Assembly (NCBI GenBank): GCA_023383795.1
Contig: JAHDYJ010000001.1
Coordinates: 95,266-159,265 of the forward strand
Reading direction: 5' to 3'
Length of the DNA stretch: 64,000 nucleotides
Source: Burkholderiales bacterium
GTDB lineage: Bacteria; Pseudomonadota; Gammaproteobacteria; Burkholderiales; SG8-39
The position numbers and the translations under genes are program-made. This document shows positions 24,734 through 32,913 of the stretch, piece after piece (the first letter of the stretch is position 1; each line of letters begins with the position of its first letter). Below the pieces are notes generated by a model that had not been told where the DNA came from, ran no database searches, and saw only the letters and a program-made list of their open reading frames with translations.

Positions 24734-25521
24734 GCGCTTCTGGGCGGCGGCTCGCCGGCGCCTGCATCGCCGTTGCGGCGGCAGCGATGCTCTGGACCGG
24801 GGCGCCGGCGCGCAGCGCGGCGGCCGAGCAGGCCGAGACCATCGCGCGCGTGAAGGCGTCCGTGGTCGTGGTCGGCACCTTCCAGGCGACGCGCAACCCG
24901 CGCTTCCGCTTCCGCGGCACCGGGTTCGCCGTCGGCGACGGCACGCTCGTCGCGACCAACGCGCACGTCGTCCCGGTCGTCGACAGCGAGAAGTTCGAGA
25001 CGCTCACCGTGCTCGTGCGGCGCGAGGACGGCCGCATCGCGCAGTTCCCCGCGGCCCAGGTCGCCGACGATCCCGATCACGACGTCGCGCTGCTGCGCTT
25101 CAAGGGCCCGCCGCTCGCGCCGCTGCAGCTCGGCGATTCGGCGCGCGTGCGCGAGGGGGAGTTCTATCTCTTCACCGGCTTTCCGATCGGCGAGGTGCTC
25201 GGGGCGTTCCCGGTCACGCACCGCGCGATGATCAGCGCAGTGGCGCCGGTGGCGATCCCGAGCGTGCGCGCCAGCCGGCTCGACCCGCAGCTCGTGCGGC
25301 GGCTCAAGGGCGAACCGTTCGAGATCTTCCAGCTCGACGGAACCGCGTACCCGGGCAACAGCGGCAGCCCCCTCTACGACGCCGGCACCGGCACGGTCGT
25401 GGGCGTGCTCAACATGGTGTTCGTCAAGCGCACCAAGGAGGCCGCGCTCGAGGATCCGAGCGGCATCTCCTACGCGATCCCCGCGCGGCACGTGGCCGAG
25501 CTGCTGCGCGGCGTGCGCTAG
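24730..25521 (+). CDS. Exported trypsin-like serine protease
   Basis: A protein of 263 residues with a signal peptide and an HtrA-like catalytic domain without a PDZ domain. The triad is visible as His in VATNAHVV, Asp in PDHDVALLRF and Ser in YPGNSGSPLYD. It overlaps the transglycosylase gene by 4 bases. The periplasmic location and position at the end of the EPS gene run suggest quality control or processing of exported proteins; the substrate is unknown. Confidence 0.82.
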   Translation: MSASGRRLAGACIAVAAAAMLWTGAPARSAAAEQAETIARVKASVVVVGTFQATRNPRFRFRGTGFAVGDGTLVATNAHVVPVVDSEKFETLTVLVRREDGRIAQFPAAQVADDPDHDVALLRFKGPPLAPLQLGDSARVREGEFYLFTGFPIGEVLGAFPVTHRAMISAVAPVAIPSVRASRLDPQLVRRLKGEPFEIFQLDGTAYPGNSGSPLYDAGTGTVVGVLNMVFVKRTKEAALEDPSGISYAIPARHVAELLRGVR

Positions 25522-25681
25522 ACGGCACAGCCGCTGTCGTCCGCGTGCCGAGCGGGAGAGGCCACGTCCGGCGCAAGGGCCTCCGGATCGCCGTCCGCGC
25601 GGGGATGACCTGATCGGGGCGCACGTCTGCGTTGCTATAATCGGCGGCGTCTGTCGTGCAACACTCCTCCGGCCGCGCTCC

Positions 25682-26812
25682 ATGAGGTCCCTGCTCCCGT
25701 CCGCACTGCTCCTCCTCGCGCTCGTCGCGCAACCCGCCGCGCCCCAGGCCCCGCCGCCGCCCCCGGTCGCCGCGAAATCGTGGCTGCTGCTCGACTTCAA
25801 CGCCGACCAGGCGATCGCAGGCCAGGCCGAGAACGAGCGCTCCGAGCCGGCCTCGCTCACCAAGCTCATGAGCGCGTACCTGGTGTTCGAGGCGTTGCGC
25901 GAGAAGCGCATCGCACCCGACCAGGCCGTGCCGGTGTCGAACAAGGCGTGGCGCATGGGCGGCGCGCGGACGTTCATCGAGCCGCGGCGGCCGGTCACCG
26001 TCGAGGAGCTCCTGAGCGGCATGATCGTGCAGTCGGGCAACGACGCCACGGTGGCGCTCGCGGAGCTCGTGGCGGGCTCGGAGGAAGTCTTCGTGCAGCT
26101 CATGAACCGCACGGCGAAGCGGCTCGGCATGAAGGACACGAACTTCGTCAACGCGACCGGGTGGCCGGATCCGGACCACTACTCGACGGCGCGCGATCTC
26201 GCGACGCTCGCGGCCGCGCTGATCCGCGATTTCCCCGGGCGCTACCAGCTCTACGCGCTCAAGGAGTTCCGCTACAACAACATCACGCAGCAGAACCGCA
26301 ACCGGCTGCTGTGGCTCGACCCCAACGTCGACGGCGTGAAGACCGGCCATACCGAGGCCGCGGGCTACTGCCTGATCGCCTCGGCGAAGCGCGGCCAGCG
26401 CCGGCTGATCTCGGTTGTCCTGGGCACGAAGTCGGACGGCCTGCGCACGCAGGAGAGCCAGAAGCTGCTGAACTACGGCTTCCAGTTCTACGACAGCGTG
26501 CGCCTGTACGAGAAGGAGCAGCCCATCAGCACGCTGCGCGTCTGGAAGGGCGACCGCAACGAGGTCAAGGCGGGGCTGGCGGAGGACCTCTACATGGTGC
26601 TGCCCAAGGGCGACGCCGAGAAGATCAAGGCCGAGCTCGTCAGCCGGCAGCCGCTGATCGCGCCGGTGAGCGCGGGGCAGCCGGTGGGGACGGTCCGCCT
26701 GACGCTGGACGGCAAGCCGATGGGCGAGCACACTGCGGTCGCGCTCGAGACCGTGCCGATCGCCGGCATGTTCGGCCGGCTCTGGGACACCATGCGCCTC
26801 TGGTTCAATTGA
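25682..26812 (+). CDS. dacC: D-alanyl-D-alanine carboxypeptidase (PBP5/6 type)
   Basis: A protein of 376 residues. A signal peptide and Pro-rich linker precede an S11 peptidase domain: S58-L-T-K61 (SxxK), S116-G-N118 (SxN) and K218-T-G220 (KTG). A C-terminal PBP5-type beta domain ends in a short amphipathic helix (GMFGRLWDTMRLWF) that would hold it to the inner membrane. It trims the terminal D-Ala from peptidoglycan pentapeptides. Gene order with dat, ybeD, lipB and lipA is typical for betaproteobacteria. Confidence 0.92.
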   Translation: MRSLLPSALLLLALVAQPAAPQAPPPPPVAAKSWLLLDFNADQAIAGQAENERSEPASLTKLMSAYLVFEALREKRIAPDQAVPVSNKAWRMGGARTFIEPRRPVTVEELLSGMIVQSGNDATVALAELVAGSEEVFVQLMNRTAKRLGMKDTNFVNATGWPDPDHYSTARDLATLAAALIRDFPGRYQLYALKEFRYNNITQQNRNRLLWLDPNVDGVKTGHTEAAGYCLIASAKRGQRRLISVVLGTKSDGLRTQESQKLLNYGFQFYDSVRLYEKEQPISTLRVWKGDRNEVKAGLAEDLYMVLPKGDAEKIKAELVSRQPLIAPVSAGQPVGTVRLTLDGKPMGEHTAVALETVPIAGMFGRLWDTMRLWFN

Positions 26813-26828
26813 CGGGATGCGGCATCTC

Positions 26829-26913
26829 GTCATTCCCGCGCACGCCGGGATCCAGGGCGAACGTGAGGAGCATGGTCAAGCGCGGCCGGATTCCCGCTTC
26901 CGTGGGAATGACG
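26829..26913. repeat. ATTCCCGC-type inverted repeats
   Basis: GTCATTCCCGCGCACGCCGG and the reversed GATTCCCGCTTCCGTGGGAA lie between dacC and dat. These are REP-like palindromes with no coding role seen. Confidence 0.5.
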
Positions 26914-26957
26914 CGCACGCGCGGCGCGATCGACCGCGGCGGGACTAGGAGACGACG

Positions 26958-27827
26958 ATGTCGCAGACAGTCTATCTGAACGGGGAGTACATGCCCCTCG
27001 CCGAGGCCCGCGTGCCGGTGCTCGACCGCGGCTTCATCTTCGGCGACGGCGTCTACGAGGTGATCCCCGTCTACGGCCGCGTCGCGCTGCGCCTGCGGGA
27101 GCACCTCGAGCGCATGCAGCGCAGCCTGGACGCGATCCGGCTCGCGAACCCGCTCGCCATCGACGCGTGGACGAAGCTCGTCGGCGCGATCATCGAGCGG
27201 AACCCCTGGGACGATCAGGCCGTCTATATCCAGGTGACGCGCGGCGTCGCGCCGCGCGACCAGGCGTTTCCGGCCGGCGCGCAGCCGACCGTGTTCGTGA
27301 TGGCGAACCCCATGTCCAAGCCGACCGCGGAGCAGCGCGAGAAGGGCGTCGGCGTGATCACCGCCGAGGACTTCCGCTGGAAGCGCTGCGACATCAAGTC
27401 GGTGTCGCTGCTCGCGAACTGCCTGCTGCGGCAGATGGCCGCCGACGCCGGCTGCGTGGAGGCCGTGCTGCTTCGCGACGGCCTCGTGACCGAGGCCTCG
27501 ACCAGCAACGTGTTCGCGGTGAAGCACGGCGTGATCGTGACCCCGCCCAAGGATCACCGCATCCTGCCGGGCATCACGCTCGACCTCGTCCTCGACCTCG
27601 CGCGCGAGGCCGGGCTTCCGCTCGAGGTGCGGCCCCTGCCGGAGGCGGAGCTGCGCGCCGCCGACGAGATCTGGGTGTCCTCGTCGACGAAGGAGGTGCT
27701 GCCGGTAACCGCGCTCGACGGCGCGCCGGTCGGCAACGGCAGGCCGGGGCCGATGTACGCGAGGATGTACCAGCTCTACCAGGACTACAAGGCGCGCATC
27801 GCGCGCGCCGGACTCGCTCATGCATGA
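26958..27827 (+). CDS. dat: D-amino acid aminotransferase
   Basis: A protein of 289 residues, fold-type IV PLP enzyme. It begins VYLNGEYMPLAEARVPVLDRGFIFGDGVYEV, with the PLP Lys in FRWKRCDIKSVSLLANCLLRQ, then GLVTEASTSNVFAV and DEIWVSSSTKEVLPV. It interconverts D-alanine and D-glutamate with 2-oxoacids, supplying D-amino acids for peptidoglycan. It lies between dacC and ybeD, and its 3' end overlaps ybeD by 8 bases. A branched-chain aminotransferase is less likely on context. Confidence 0.88.
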   Translation: MSQTVYLNGEYMPLAEARVPVLDRGFIFGDGVYEVIPVYGRVALRLREHLERMQRSLDAIRLANPLAIDAWTKLVGAIIERNPWDDQAVYIQVTRGVAPRDQAFPAGAQPTVFVMANPMSKPTAEQREKGVGVITAEDFRWKRCDIKSVSLLANCLLRQMAADAGCVEAVLLRDGLVTEASTSNVFAVKHGVIVTPPKDHRILPGITLDLVLDLAREAGLPLEVRPLPEAELRAADEIWVSSSTKEVLPVTALDGAPVGNGRPGPMYARMYQLYQDYKARIARAGLAHA

Positions 27828-28086
27828 AGTCGAATCGCTGATCGAATACCCCTGCGACTTCCCGATCAAGGTCATGGGCCGGCGCCAGTCGCGCTTCGCG
27901 CAGTCGGTGGTCGAGGTCGTGCGGCGCCATGCGCCGGACTTCGATCCCGGGACGGTCGAGATGCGCTCGAGCCGCGAGGGCAACTACCTGTCGCTCACCG
28001 TGACGATCCGCGCCACCTCGCGCGAGCAGCTCGACGGGCTCTACCAGGAGCTCTGCGACCATCCGATGGTGACGATGGTGCTGTGA
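27820..28086 (+). CDS. ybeD: YbeD family protein (DUF493)
   Basis: A protein of 88 residues. LIEYPCDFPIKVMGRR at the start and SREGNYLSLTVTIRATSREQLDGLYQEL later are typical of the small ferredoxin-fold YbeD family next to lipB in many proteobacteria. Its exact function is unknown; a regulatory role in lipoylation has been suggested. It overlaps dat by 8 bases. Confidence 0.88.
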   Translation: MHEVESLIEYPCDFPIKVMGRRQSRFAQSVVEVVRRHAPDFDPGTVEMRSSREGNYLSLTVTIRATSREQLDGLYQELCDHPMVTMVL

Positions 28087-28097
28087 GCGGCGATCAA

Positions 28098-28198
28098 GGG
28101 GTGATGAGTGACGGGTGATGGACGGGACGCCGTGCGGCGGATGACCGAGCGCACGCGGCCTGCGCCCATCACCCATTACCCGTCACCCATCACCCGAC
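28098..28198. repeat. GTGATGGGTGACGG-type inverted repeat around the lipB start
   Basis: GGGTGATGAGTGACGGGTGA near 28098 is repeated, inverted and nearly perfect, as tandem CCCATCACCCATTACCCGTC units at 28166-28198. The second arm is translated as part of the LipB N-terminus if the ATG at 28141 is used. Confidence 0.6.
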
Positions 28199-28812
28199 AC
28201 CTGGGATTGGTCGACTACGTGCCGACCTACGAGGCGATGAGAGAGTTCACCGCCGCGCGCGGGCCGGAGACTCCGGACGAGCTGTGGCTGCTCGAGCATC
28301 CGCCGGTGTACACCATGGGCCAGGCCGGGCGCGAGGCGCACCTGCCGCGAAGCGGCGCGGCCATCCCGGTGGTGCGCATCGACCGCGGCGGCCAGATCAC
28401 GTATCACGGCCCGGGCCAGGCGGTCGTCTACGTGCTCGCCGACCTGCGGCGACGCGGGCTGACCGTGAGCGGGCTCGTGCGGCGCATCGAGCAGGCCGTG
28501 ATCGACGCGCTCGCGGCGCACGGCATCGACGGAGCGCGGCGTCCGGGGGCGCCGGGCGTGTACGTCGGGCCGGCGAAGATCGCCGCGCTCGGCCTGCGCG
28601 TGCGCGGCGGCTGCAGCTATCATGGCGTCGCGTTGAACGTCGACATGGACCTAGCGCCCTTCGCCGACATCGATCCGTGCGGGTACCCGGGGCTCGCGGT
28701 CACGCAGCTCGCGGACCTGGGCGTGCGGCTCACCGCCGCGCAGGCCGGCGAGGCGCTGGCCGAGGCGCTCGACGCACGGCTCGCGATCCGCGATTCGAGA
28801 TTCACGCCATGA
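28141..28812 (+). CDS. lipB: Octanoyl-[acyl-carrier-protein]:protein octanoyltransferase
   Basis: About 223 residues. LipB motifs: [47 protein letters not shown], catalytic Lys in [23 protein letters not shown], and catalytic Cys in [13 protein letters not shown]. It transfers octanoate from ACP to lipoyl domains; LipA, whose gene overlaps the stop by 4 bases, then inserts sulfur. The first 20 or so residues are encoded by a simple inverted repeat and do not match the family, so the working start may lie closer to [16 protein letters not shown] at 28108 is a longer alternative. Confidence 0.9.
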   Translation: MTERTRPAPITHYPSPITRHLGLVDYVPTYEAMREFTAARGPETPDELWLLEHPPVYTMGQAGREAHLPRSGAAIPVVRIDRGGQITYHGPGQAVVYVLADLRRRGLTVSGLVRRIEQAVIDALAAHGIDGARRPGAPGVYVGPAKIAALGLRVRGGCSYHGVALNVDMDLAPFADIDPCGYPGLAVTQLADLGVRLTAAQAGEALAEALDARLAIRDSRFTP

Positions 28813-29762
28813 AGCCCGACGCGGACCTCCACGCCAAGCAGAAGGGCGAGCGCAAGACCGCGCGCATCCCGGTCAAGATCGCGCCCGCCGCGGCGCCGCT
28901 CCGGAAGCCCGACTGGATCCGGGTGAAGGCCGCGGGCGCCGGCTCGCGCTTCTACGAGATCAAGGACGTCCTGCGCAGGCACAACCTGCACACGGTGTGC
29001 GAGGAGGCGAGCTGCCCGAACATCGGCGAGTGCTTCGGCAAGGGCACCGCGACGTTCATGATCCTGGGCGATCTCTGCACGCGGCGCTGCCCGTTCTGCG
29101 ACGTCGCGCACGGGCGGCCGAAGGCGCCGGACGCGGAGGAGCCGGCGCAGCTCGCGCGCACGATCGCGGCGCTGCGGCTCGCCTACGTGGTGATCACGAG
29201 CGTCGACCGCGACGACCTGCGGGACGGCGGCGCCGGCCACTTCGCCGACTGCATCCGCGCGGTGCGCGAGCACTCGCCGCAGACGCGCATCGAGGTGCTG
29301 GTGCCGGACTTCCGCGGCCGGCTCGATTCCGCGCTCCGGATCCTCGCGGATACGCCGCCCGACGTGATGAACCACAACCTCGAGACGGTGCCCCGCCTCT
29401 ACCGCCAGGCGCGCCCGGGCGCCGACTACGCGCACTCGCTGCGGCTGCTGCAGGCCTACAAGGCGCGCCGGCCGGCGGTGCCGACGAAATCCGGGCTGAT
29501 GGTCGGCCTCGGCGAGACCGACGACGAGATCCTGGAGGTGATGCGCGATCTGCGCCGCCACGACGTGGACATGCTCACGATCGGGCAGTACCTCGCGCCG
29601 TCGAAGCATCACCTGCCGGTGGCCCGCTACGTGCATCCGGACGTCTTCGCGATGTACGAGCGCGAGGCGCGGGCGCTCGGCTTCGTGCACGCGGCGGTCG
29701 GTCCGCTCGTGCGCTCGAGCTATCACGCCGACCAGCAGGCGCATCTCGCGGGCGTGGCATAG
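28809..29762 (+). CDS. lipA: Lipoyl synthase
   Basis: A protein of 317 residues. Auxiliary cluster cysteines C64, C69 and C75 lie in [12 protein letters not shown]. The radical-SAM motif is C90-x3-C94-x2-C97 in [26 protein letters not shown] and [15 protein letters not shown] follow, and the essential C-terminal R-S-S-Y-H is present. It inserts two sulfurs into protein-bound octanoyl groups. The start overlaps lipB (ATGA). Confidence 0.95.
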   Translation: MKPDADLHAKQKGERKTARIPVKIAPAAAPLRKPDWIRVKAAGAGSRFYEIKDVLRRHNLHTVCEEASCPNIGECFGKGTATFMILGDLCTRRCPFCDVAHGRPKAPDAEEPAQLARTIAALRLAYVVITSVDRDDLRDGGAGHFADCIRAVREHSPQTRIEVLVPDFRGRLDSALRILADTPPDVMNHNLETVPRLYRQARPGADYAHSLRLLQAYKARRPAVPTKSGLMVGLGETDDEILEVMRDLRRHDVDMLTIGQYLAPSKHHLPVARYVHPDVFAMYEREARALGFVHAAVGPLVRSSYHADQQAHLAGVA

Positions 29763-29808
29763 CGACGGCTACGCGGGATCGCCGTCGCTTCCCCGCTTGT
29801 GCAGTCCG

Positions 29809-29836
29809 TCATTCCCGCGCAACCGGGAATCCAGTA
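29809..29836. repeat. ATTCCCGC-type inverted repeat
   Basis: GTCATTCCCGCGCAACCGGG, then AATCCAG, downstream of lipA. It is the same family as the elements at 21369 and 26829. Confidence 0.5.
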
Positions 29837-29936
29837 AGCTTCCGATCGACCCGGGCGCGCGCTCGCGCGCGAGCGATGATTCTCCGCCGGGAAAGGTTCG
29901 AGCACGCCGTCCACCCCGCCCACCCGGAGAGATCCG

Positions 29937-30620
29937 ATGCTCAAGCACGTCGTCCTCGCCGCCACGCTCGCGCTCGCCGGCAATGCGCACGCCATCGGCA
30001 TCGCCGACCTGTCCAACCAGGAGACGGTCGCGGGGCTCAAGGAAGCCCTGGTCCAGGGCGCGGACAAGGCCGTCGGACAGCTCGGCACCGTCGACGGCTT
30101 CCTCGGCAATGCCAAGGTCAGGATCCCGCTGCCCGAGTCGTTGCAGCGCGTCGAGCGCGTGATGCGCATGGTGGGCATGGGGCGGCAGGCGGACGAGCTC
30201 GTCACCAACATGAACCGGGCCGCCGAGATGGCGGTCAAGGAAGCGAAGCCGTTGCTCGTCGACGCGGTGAAGAAGATGACCGTGCAGGACGCGAAGGGCA
30301 TCCTGACCGGCGGCGACGACGCCGCGACGCAGTACTTCCGGCGCACCACCTCGGATGCGCTGACCAAGCGGTTCCTGCCGATCGTGAAGCAGATGACGGC
30401 GAAGGTGGATCTCGCCCGGCTCTACAACCAGTACGCCGGGCAGGCGGCGAGCTTCGGCGTGATCGACCCCAAGGACGCGAACATCGACGACTACGTGACG
30501 CGCAAGGCGCTCGACGGCCTGTACCTCGTGATCGCCGAGCAGGAGCGCGCGATCCGCGAGGACCCGGTGGGCTCGGCGTCGAAGATCGTGCAGAAGGTGT
30601 TCGGGGCGGTCGGGCGCTGA
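29937..30620 (+). CDS. Exported DUF4197 protein
   Basis: A protein of 227 residues. A signal peptide ending GNAHA is followed by the DUF4197 pattern: ETVAGLKEALVQGADKAVGQLG, FLGNAKVRIPLPESLQRVE, MNRAAEMAVKEAKPLLVDAV, GGDDAATQYFRRTT and DDYVTRKALDGLYLVIAEQE. The fold is helical and the protein is predicted periplasmic or outer-membrane associated. No function is known. It is monocistronic, behind a REP-like element. Confidence 0.88.
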   Translation: MLKHVVLAATLALAGNAHAIGIADLSNQETVAGLKEALVQGADKAVGQLGTVDGFLGNAKVRIPLPESLQRVERVMRMVGMGRQADELVTNMNRAAEMAVKEAKPLLVDAVKKMTVQDAKGILTGGDDAATQYFRRTTSDALTKRFLPIVKQMTAKVDLARLYNQYAGQAASFGVIDPKDANIDDYVTRKALDGLYLVIAEQERAIREDPVGSASKIVQKVFGAVGR

Positions 30621-30768
30621 GGCAGAGGCCAGGCTGCGCCCCCTCCCTCACCCTTCCTCTTCTATGGGGAGGGAAGGATGGGGGTCATGCGCTCCGCAGT
30701 CACCACTTGCGAGCCAATGAACTTGTCGCGCATCCCGGCAATGGCGGCGCTCGCCTTCGACATGCCGG

Positions 30769-31734
30769 TCATCCTCGTTCGCTTCGCTTCTCGGATGTCG
30801 CCGGCACGGGCAGCTCGCTCCCGGCCAGCTTCTCCCAGTACTTGATCGCCGACGTGTGATCGGCCGCAGGCCCGAGCTCGGCCTCGGCCGCGGCCCACGC
30901 GGCGACGCAGGCCTCGGCGAGCGGCACCGGCACGTCGGTCGCGTGCGCGACGTCGAGCGCGGTGCGCAGGTCCTTCACCATCAGGCCGATGCTGAAGCCG
31001 GCGTTGAACGCGCGCGAGAGCACGAACTGCGGGAACTTGTTCTCGGTGGAGTTGTTGCGGCCGGTGGAGGCGTTGAGGATCGCGACGATCTTCGCCGGGT
31101 CGAGGCCGAACCGGCTGCCGGCGAGCACTGCCTCGGCGGCGGCCGCGAACCCGGCCGCAGAGACGTAGTTGTTGAGCGCCTTCATCGCGTGGCCGGATCC
31201 GAGCGGACCGGTGCGGAAGATCTCGCCGCCGAGCGCGGCGAGCACCGGCTGCACGCGATCGATCGCCGCCGACTCGCCGCCCGCCATGATCGACAGCGTT
31301 CCGGCGATCGCCTTCTTGACGCCGCCCGAGACCGGCGCATCGATCAGGGTGATGCCGCGCGCGGAGAGCTGCGCGCCGAGCGCGCGTGTGCCGACCGGCG
31401 AGGAGGAGCTCATGTCGAGGAGCACGGCGCCGGGCGCGAGGCCCGCGGCGAGGCAGTCTCCGCGCCCGTCGCCGCCGGCGCCGAGCGCGACCGCGCGCAC
31501 CGCGGCGCCGTCGGGGAGCATCGTGATGACGACGCGGCACGTGGCGCCGAGCGCGGCGAGGCTTTCAGGCTGTTCGCACGGCGTCTCGCCGGCAAAGCGG
31601 CGCAGCGCATCGGGATCGGCGTCGGCCACCGCGAGCGCGAAGCCGGCGCGCGCGAGGTTGCGCCCCATCGGCACGCCCATCTGCCCGAGGCCGACGAGCC
31701 CGATGCGCTCGGGCGGTCGGAAGGCGTCACTCAT
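30769..31734 (-). CDS. NAD(P)-dependent beta-hydroxyacid dehydrogenase (HIBADH family)
   Basis: A protein of 321 residues. The N-terminal Rossmann domain starts RIGLVGLGQMGVPMGRNLARAGF. The substrate motif DAPVSGGVKKAIAGTLSIMAGG and the catalytic Lys in GSGHAMKALNNYVSAAG follow, then the helical C-terminal domain. The family oxidises 3-hydroxyisobutyrate, tartronate semialdehyde, L-threonate and similar acids, and the sequence does not fix the substrate. It stands alone on the minus strand. Confidence 0.8.
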   Translation of the reverse strand: MSDAFRPPERIGLVGLGQMGVPMGRNLARAGFALAVADADPDALRRFAGETPCEQPESLAALGATCRVVITMLPDGAAVRAVALGAGGDGRGDCLAAGLAPGAVLLDMSSSSPVGTRALGAQLSARGITLIDAPVSGGVKKAIAGTLSIMAGGESAAIDRVQPVLAALGGEIFRTGPLGSGHAMKALNNYVSAAGFAAAAEAVLAGSRFGLDPAKIVAILNASTGRNNSTENKFPQFVLSRAFNAGFSIGLMVKDLRTALDVAHATDVPVPLAEACVAAWAAAEAELGPAADHTSAIKYWEKLAGSELPVPATSEKRSERG

Positions 31735-31864
31735 CTTCCCTCCATGGCGATCTCGTCATTTGTGCGGACGCCGGGAACGGATGATGATGCCCGAACGGCC
31801 GCCGGCGCGCGCGACGCGCCGGGCGCTCGACAGCGCCGATCGCGGCCGTTGGAGGATCGTTTGG

Positions 31865-31899
31865 CGAGAAAACAAGAGCGCCCGCACGCGGCGGGCGCT
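31865..31899 (-). terminator. Rho-independent terminator of the PEP-CTERM gene
   Basis: The minus strand reads AGCGCCCGC-loop-GCGGGCGCT (31877-31899) followed by CTTGTTTTCT, 19 bases beyond the stop at 31918. Confidence 0.75.
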
Positions 31900-31917
31900 G
31901 GCTGGGCGGGCGAGCCG

Positions 31918-32688
31918 CTAGCGAGCGCGCGGCCGCCGCAGCGCAAGCGCGCCGAGCGCGAGGCCGAGGAGTGCCAGCGTGCCGGGCTCGGGGATGGCGG
32001 CGGCGCCGACGAACGCCAATCCGCCGCCCGCATCGTCAAGCCCCGTGCTGCCGATGACGGTCGCCGCCGCCGTGGCGGGATCGATCTGGTACAGGTTGGA
32101 ATCCTGCGCGCCGACCGCGTAGAGCACGCCGAGCTCCGTGTCATACGCAAGTCCAATCTGATCGAAGGCGACGCCGGTGTCGCCGATAAGGCTCCACGTG
32201 TTGGTGGCGATATCGTAGCTCCTCAGGAGGCCGCCGTCGGCGAGGCCGTAGATCAGGCCGTTGAAGTACGCGAGACCTTCGACGTCCCCCCCCGGCGCCG
32301 CAAGGCTCGCGACGAGGTTTCCGTTGGCCGGGTCGAAGGACCCGAACGAGCCGTTGATCGCCCCGTACAGGATGCCGCTCGTGGGATCGTAGGCGAGGCC
32401 TTCCTGCCCGATGGGACCGACGTCGACGAATCCGGATCCGTCGGCGTTGATGTGGACGAGTTCTGTCCACGTGGTCCCGTAGAGGATCCCGGGCGACCCG
32501 CTCGGCGTCAGGCCGACGGTTTGGCTCGTCGTGCCGCTCGCGCCGATCAACGTCGCCGCGCCGGTGGTCGTGTTCAGCGTGTACAGATTCCCGGTCGAGT
32601 CGTTGCTGAGATAGAGCACGCCGGCCGAAGCGCTCGCGGCCGAGAGGCACAGCCCGGCCAGCGCGAAGAGCCTTGTTGCGAGTCTCAT
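31918..32688 (-). CDS. PEP-CTERM protein with repeat-propeller-like body
   Basis: A protein of 256 residues. A signal peptide (MRLATRLFALAGLCLSAASA) precedes a body of repeated four-strand-like units: GNLYTLNTTTGAATLIGASG, GSFDPANGNL, LLRSYDIATNTWSLIGD and NLYQIDPATAAATVIGSTG. This is the pattern of a small beta-propeller. The tail is IPEPGTLALLGLALGALALRR. A textbook sigma-54 promoter and a GTCGG-N6-TTAC box precede it. ATG at 32688 is chosen because it begins the signal peptide just after that promoter. Exosortase should process the tail during export. Confidence 0.87.
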   Translation of the reverse strand: MRLATRLFALAGLCLSAASASAGVLYLSNDSTGNLYTLNTTTGAATLIGASGTTSQTVGLTPSGSPGILYGTTWTELVHINADGSGFVDVGPIGQEGLAYDPTSGILYGAINGSFGSFDPANGNLVASLAAPGGDVEGLAYFNGLIYGLADGGLLRSYDIATNTWSLIGDTGVAFDQIGLAYDTELGVLYAVGAQDSNLYQIDPATAAATVIGSTGLDDAGGGLAFVGAAAIPEPGTLALLGLALGALALRRPRAR

Positions 32689-32726
32689 GGTCGACCTCAC
32701 GGTAGAAGCTCGATCGGTCCCTCCGA

Positions 32727-32742
32727 TGCAAGGTTGGTGCCA
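32727..32742 (-). promoter_or_regulatory. Sigma-54 (-24/-12) promoter, consensus
   Basis: The minus strand reads TGGCACCAACCTTGCA, a perfect TGGCAC-N5-TTGCA, 39 bases before the ATG at 32688. Confidence 0.85.
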
Positions 32743-32808
32743 GATCCGTGGAAGGGCTTTCGATTCATGAAGGTGGAGAGCACGCGGAACTCGGCGCCCT
32801 GCCGCAAC

Positions 32809-32823
32809 GTAAGAAATCCCGAC
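32809..32823 (-). promoter_or_regulatory. GTCGG-N6-TTAC box (candidate PrsR site)
   Basis: The minus strand reads GTCGGGATTTCTTAC, 66 bases upstream of the consensus sigma-54 promoter and oriented with the gene. Confidence 0.7.
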
Positions 32824-32913
32824 GGCCCGTGACGCGCGCGGAAAGCGCGGGCCCCCGCACGCGAAACTGTGCCGGGGCTCACCGATGGCGGGCCCTCCCG
32901 GAAGTCGAGGCAC

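Noticed and set aside
28098-28198. CRISPR-like array of ACCCATCACCC units
   Set aside because: Units are contiguous, with no unique spacers and no cas genes; this is a simple inverted repeat.
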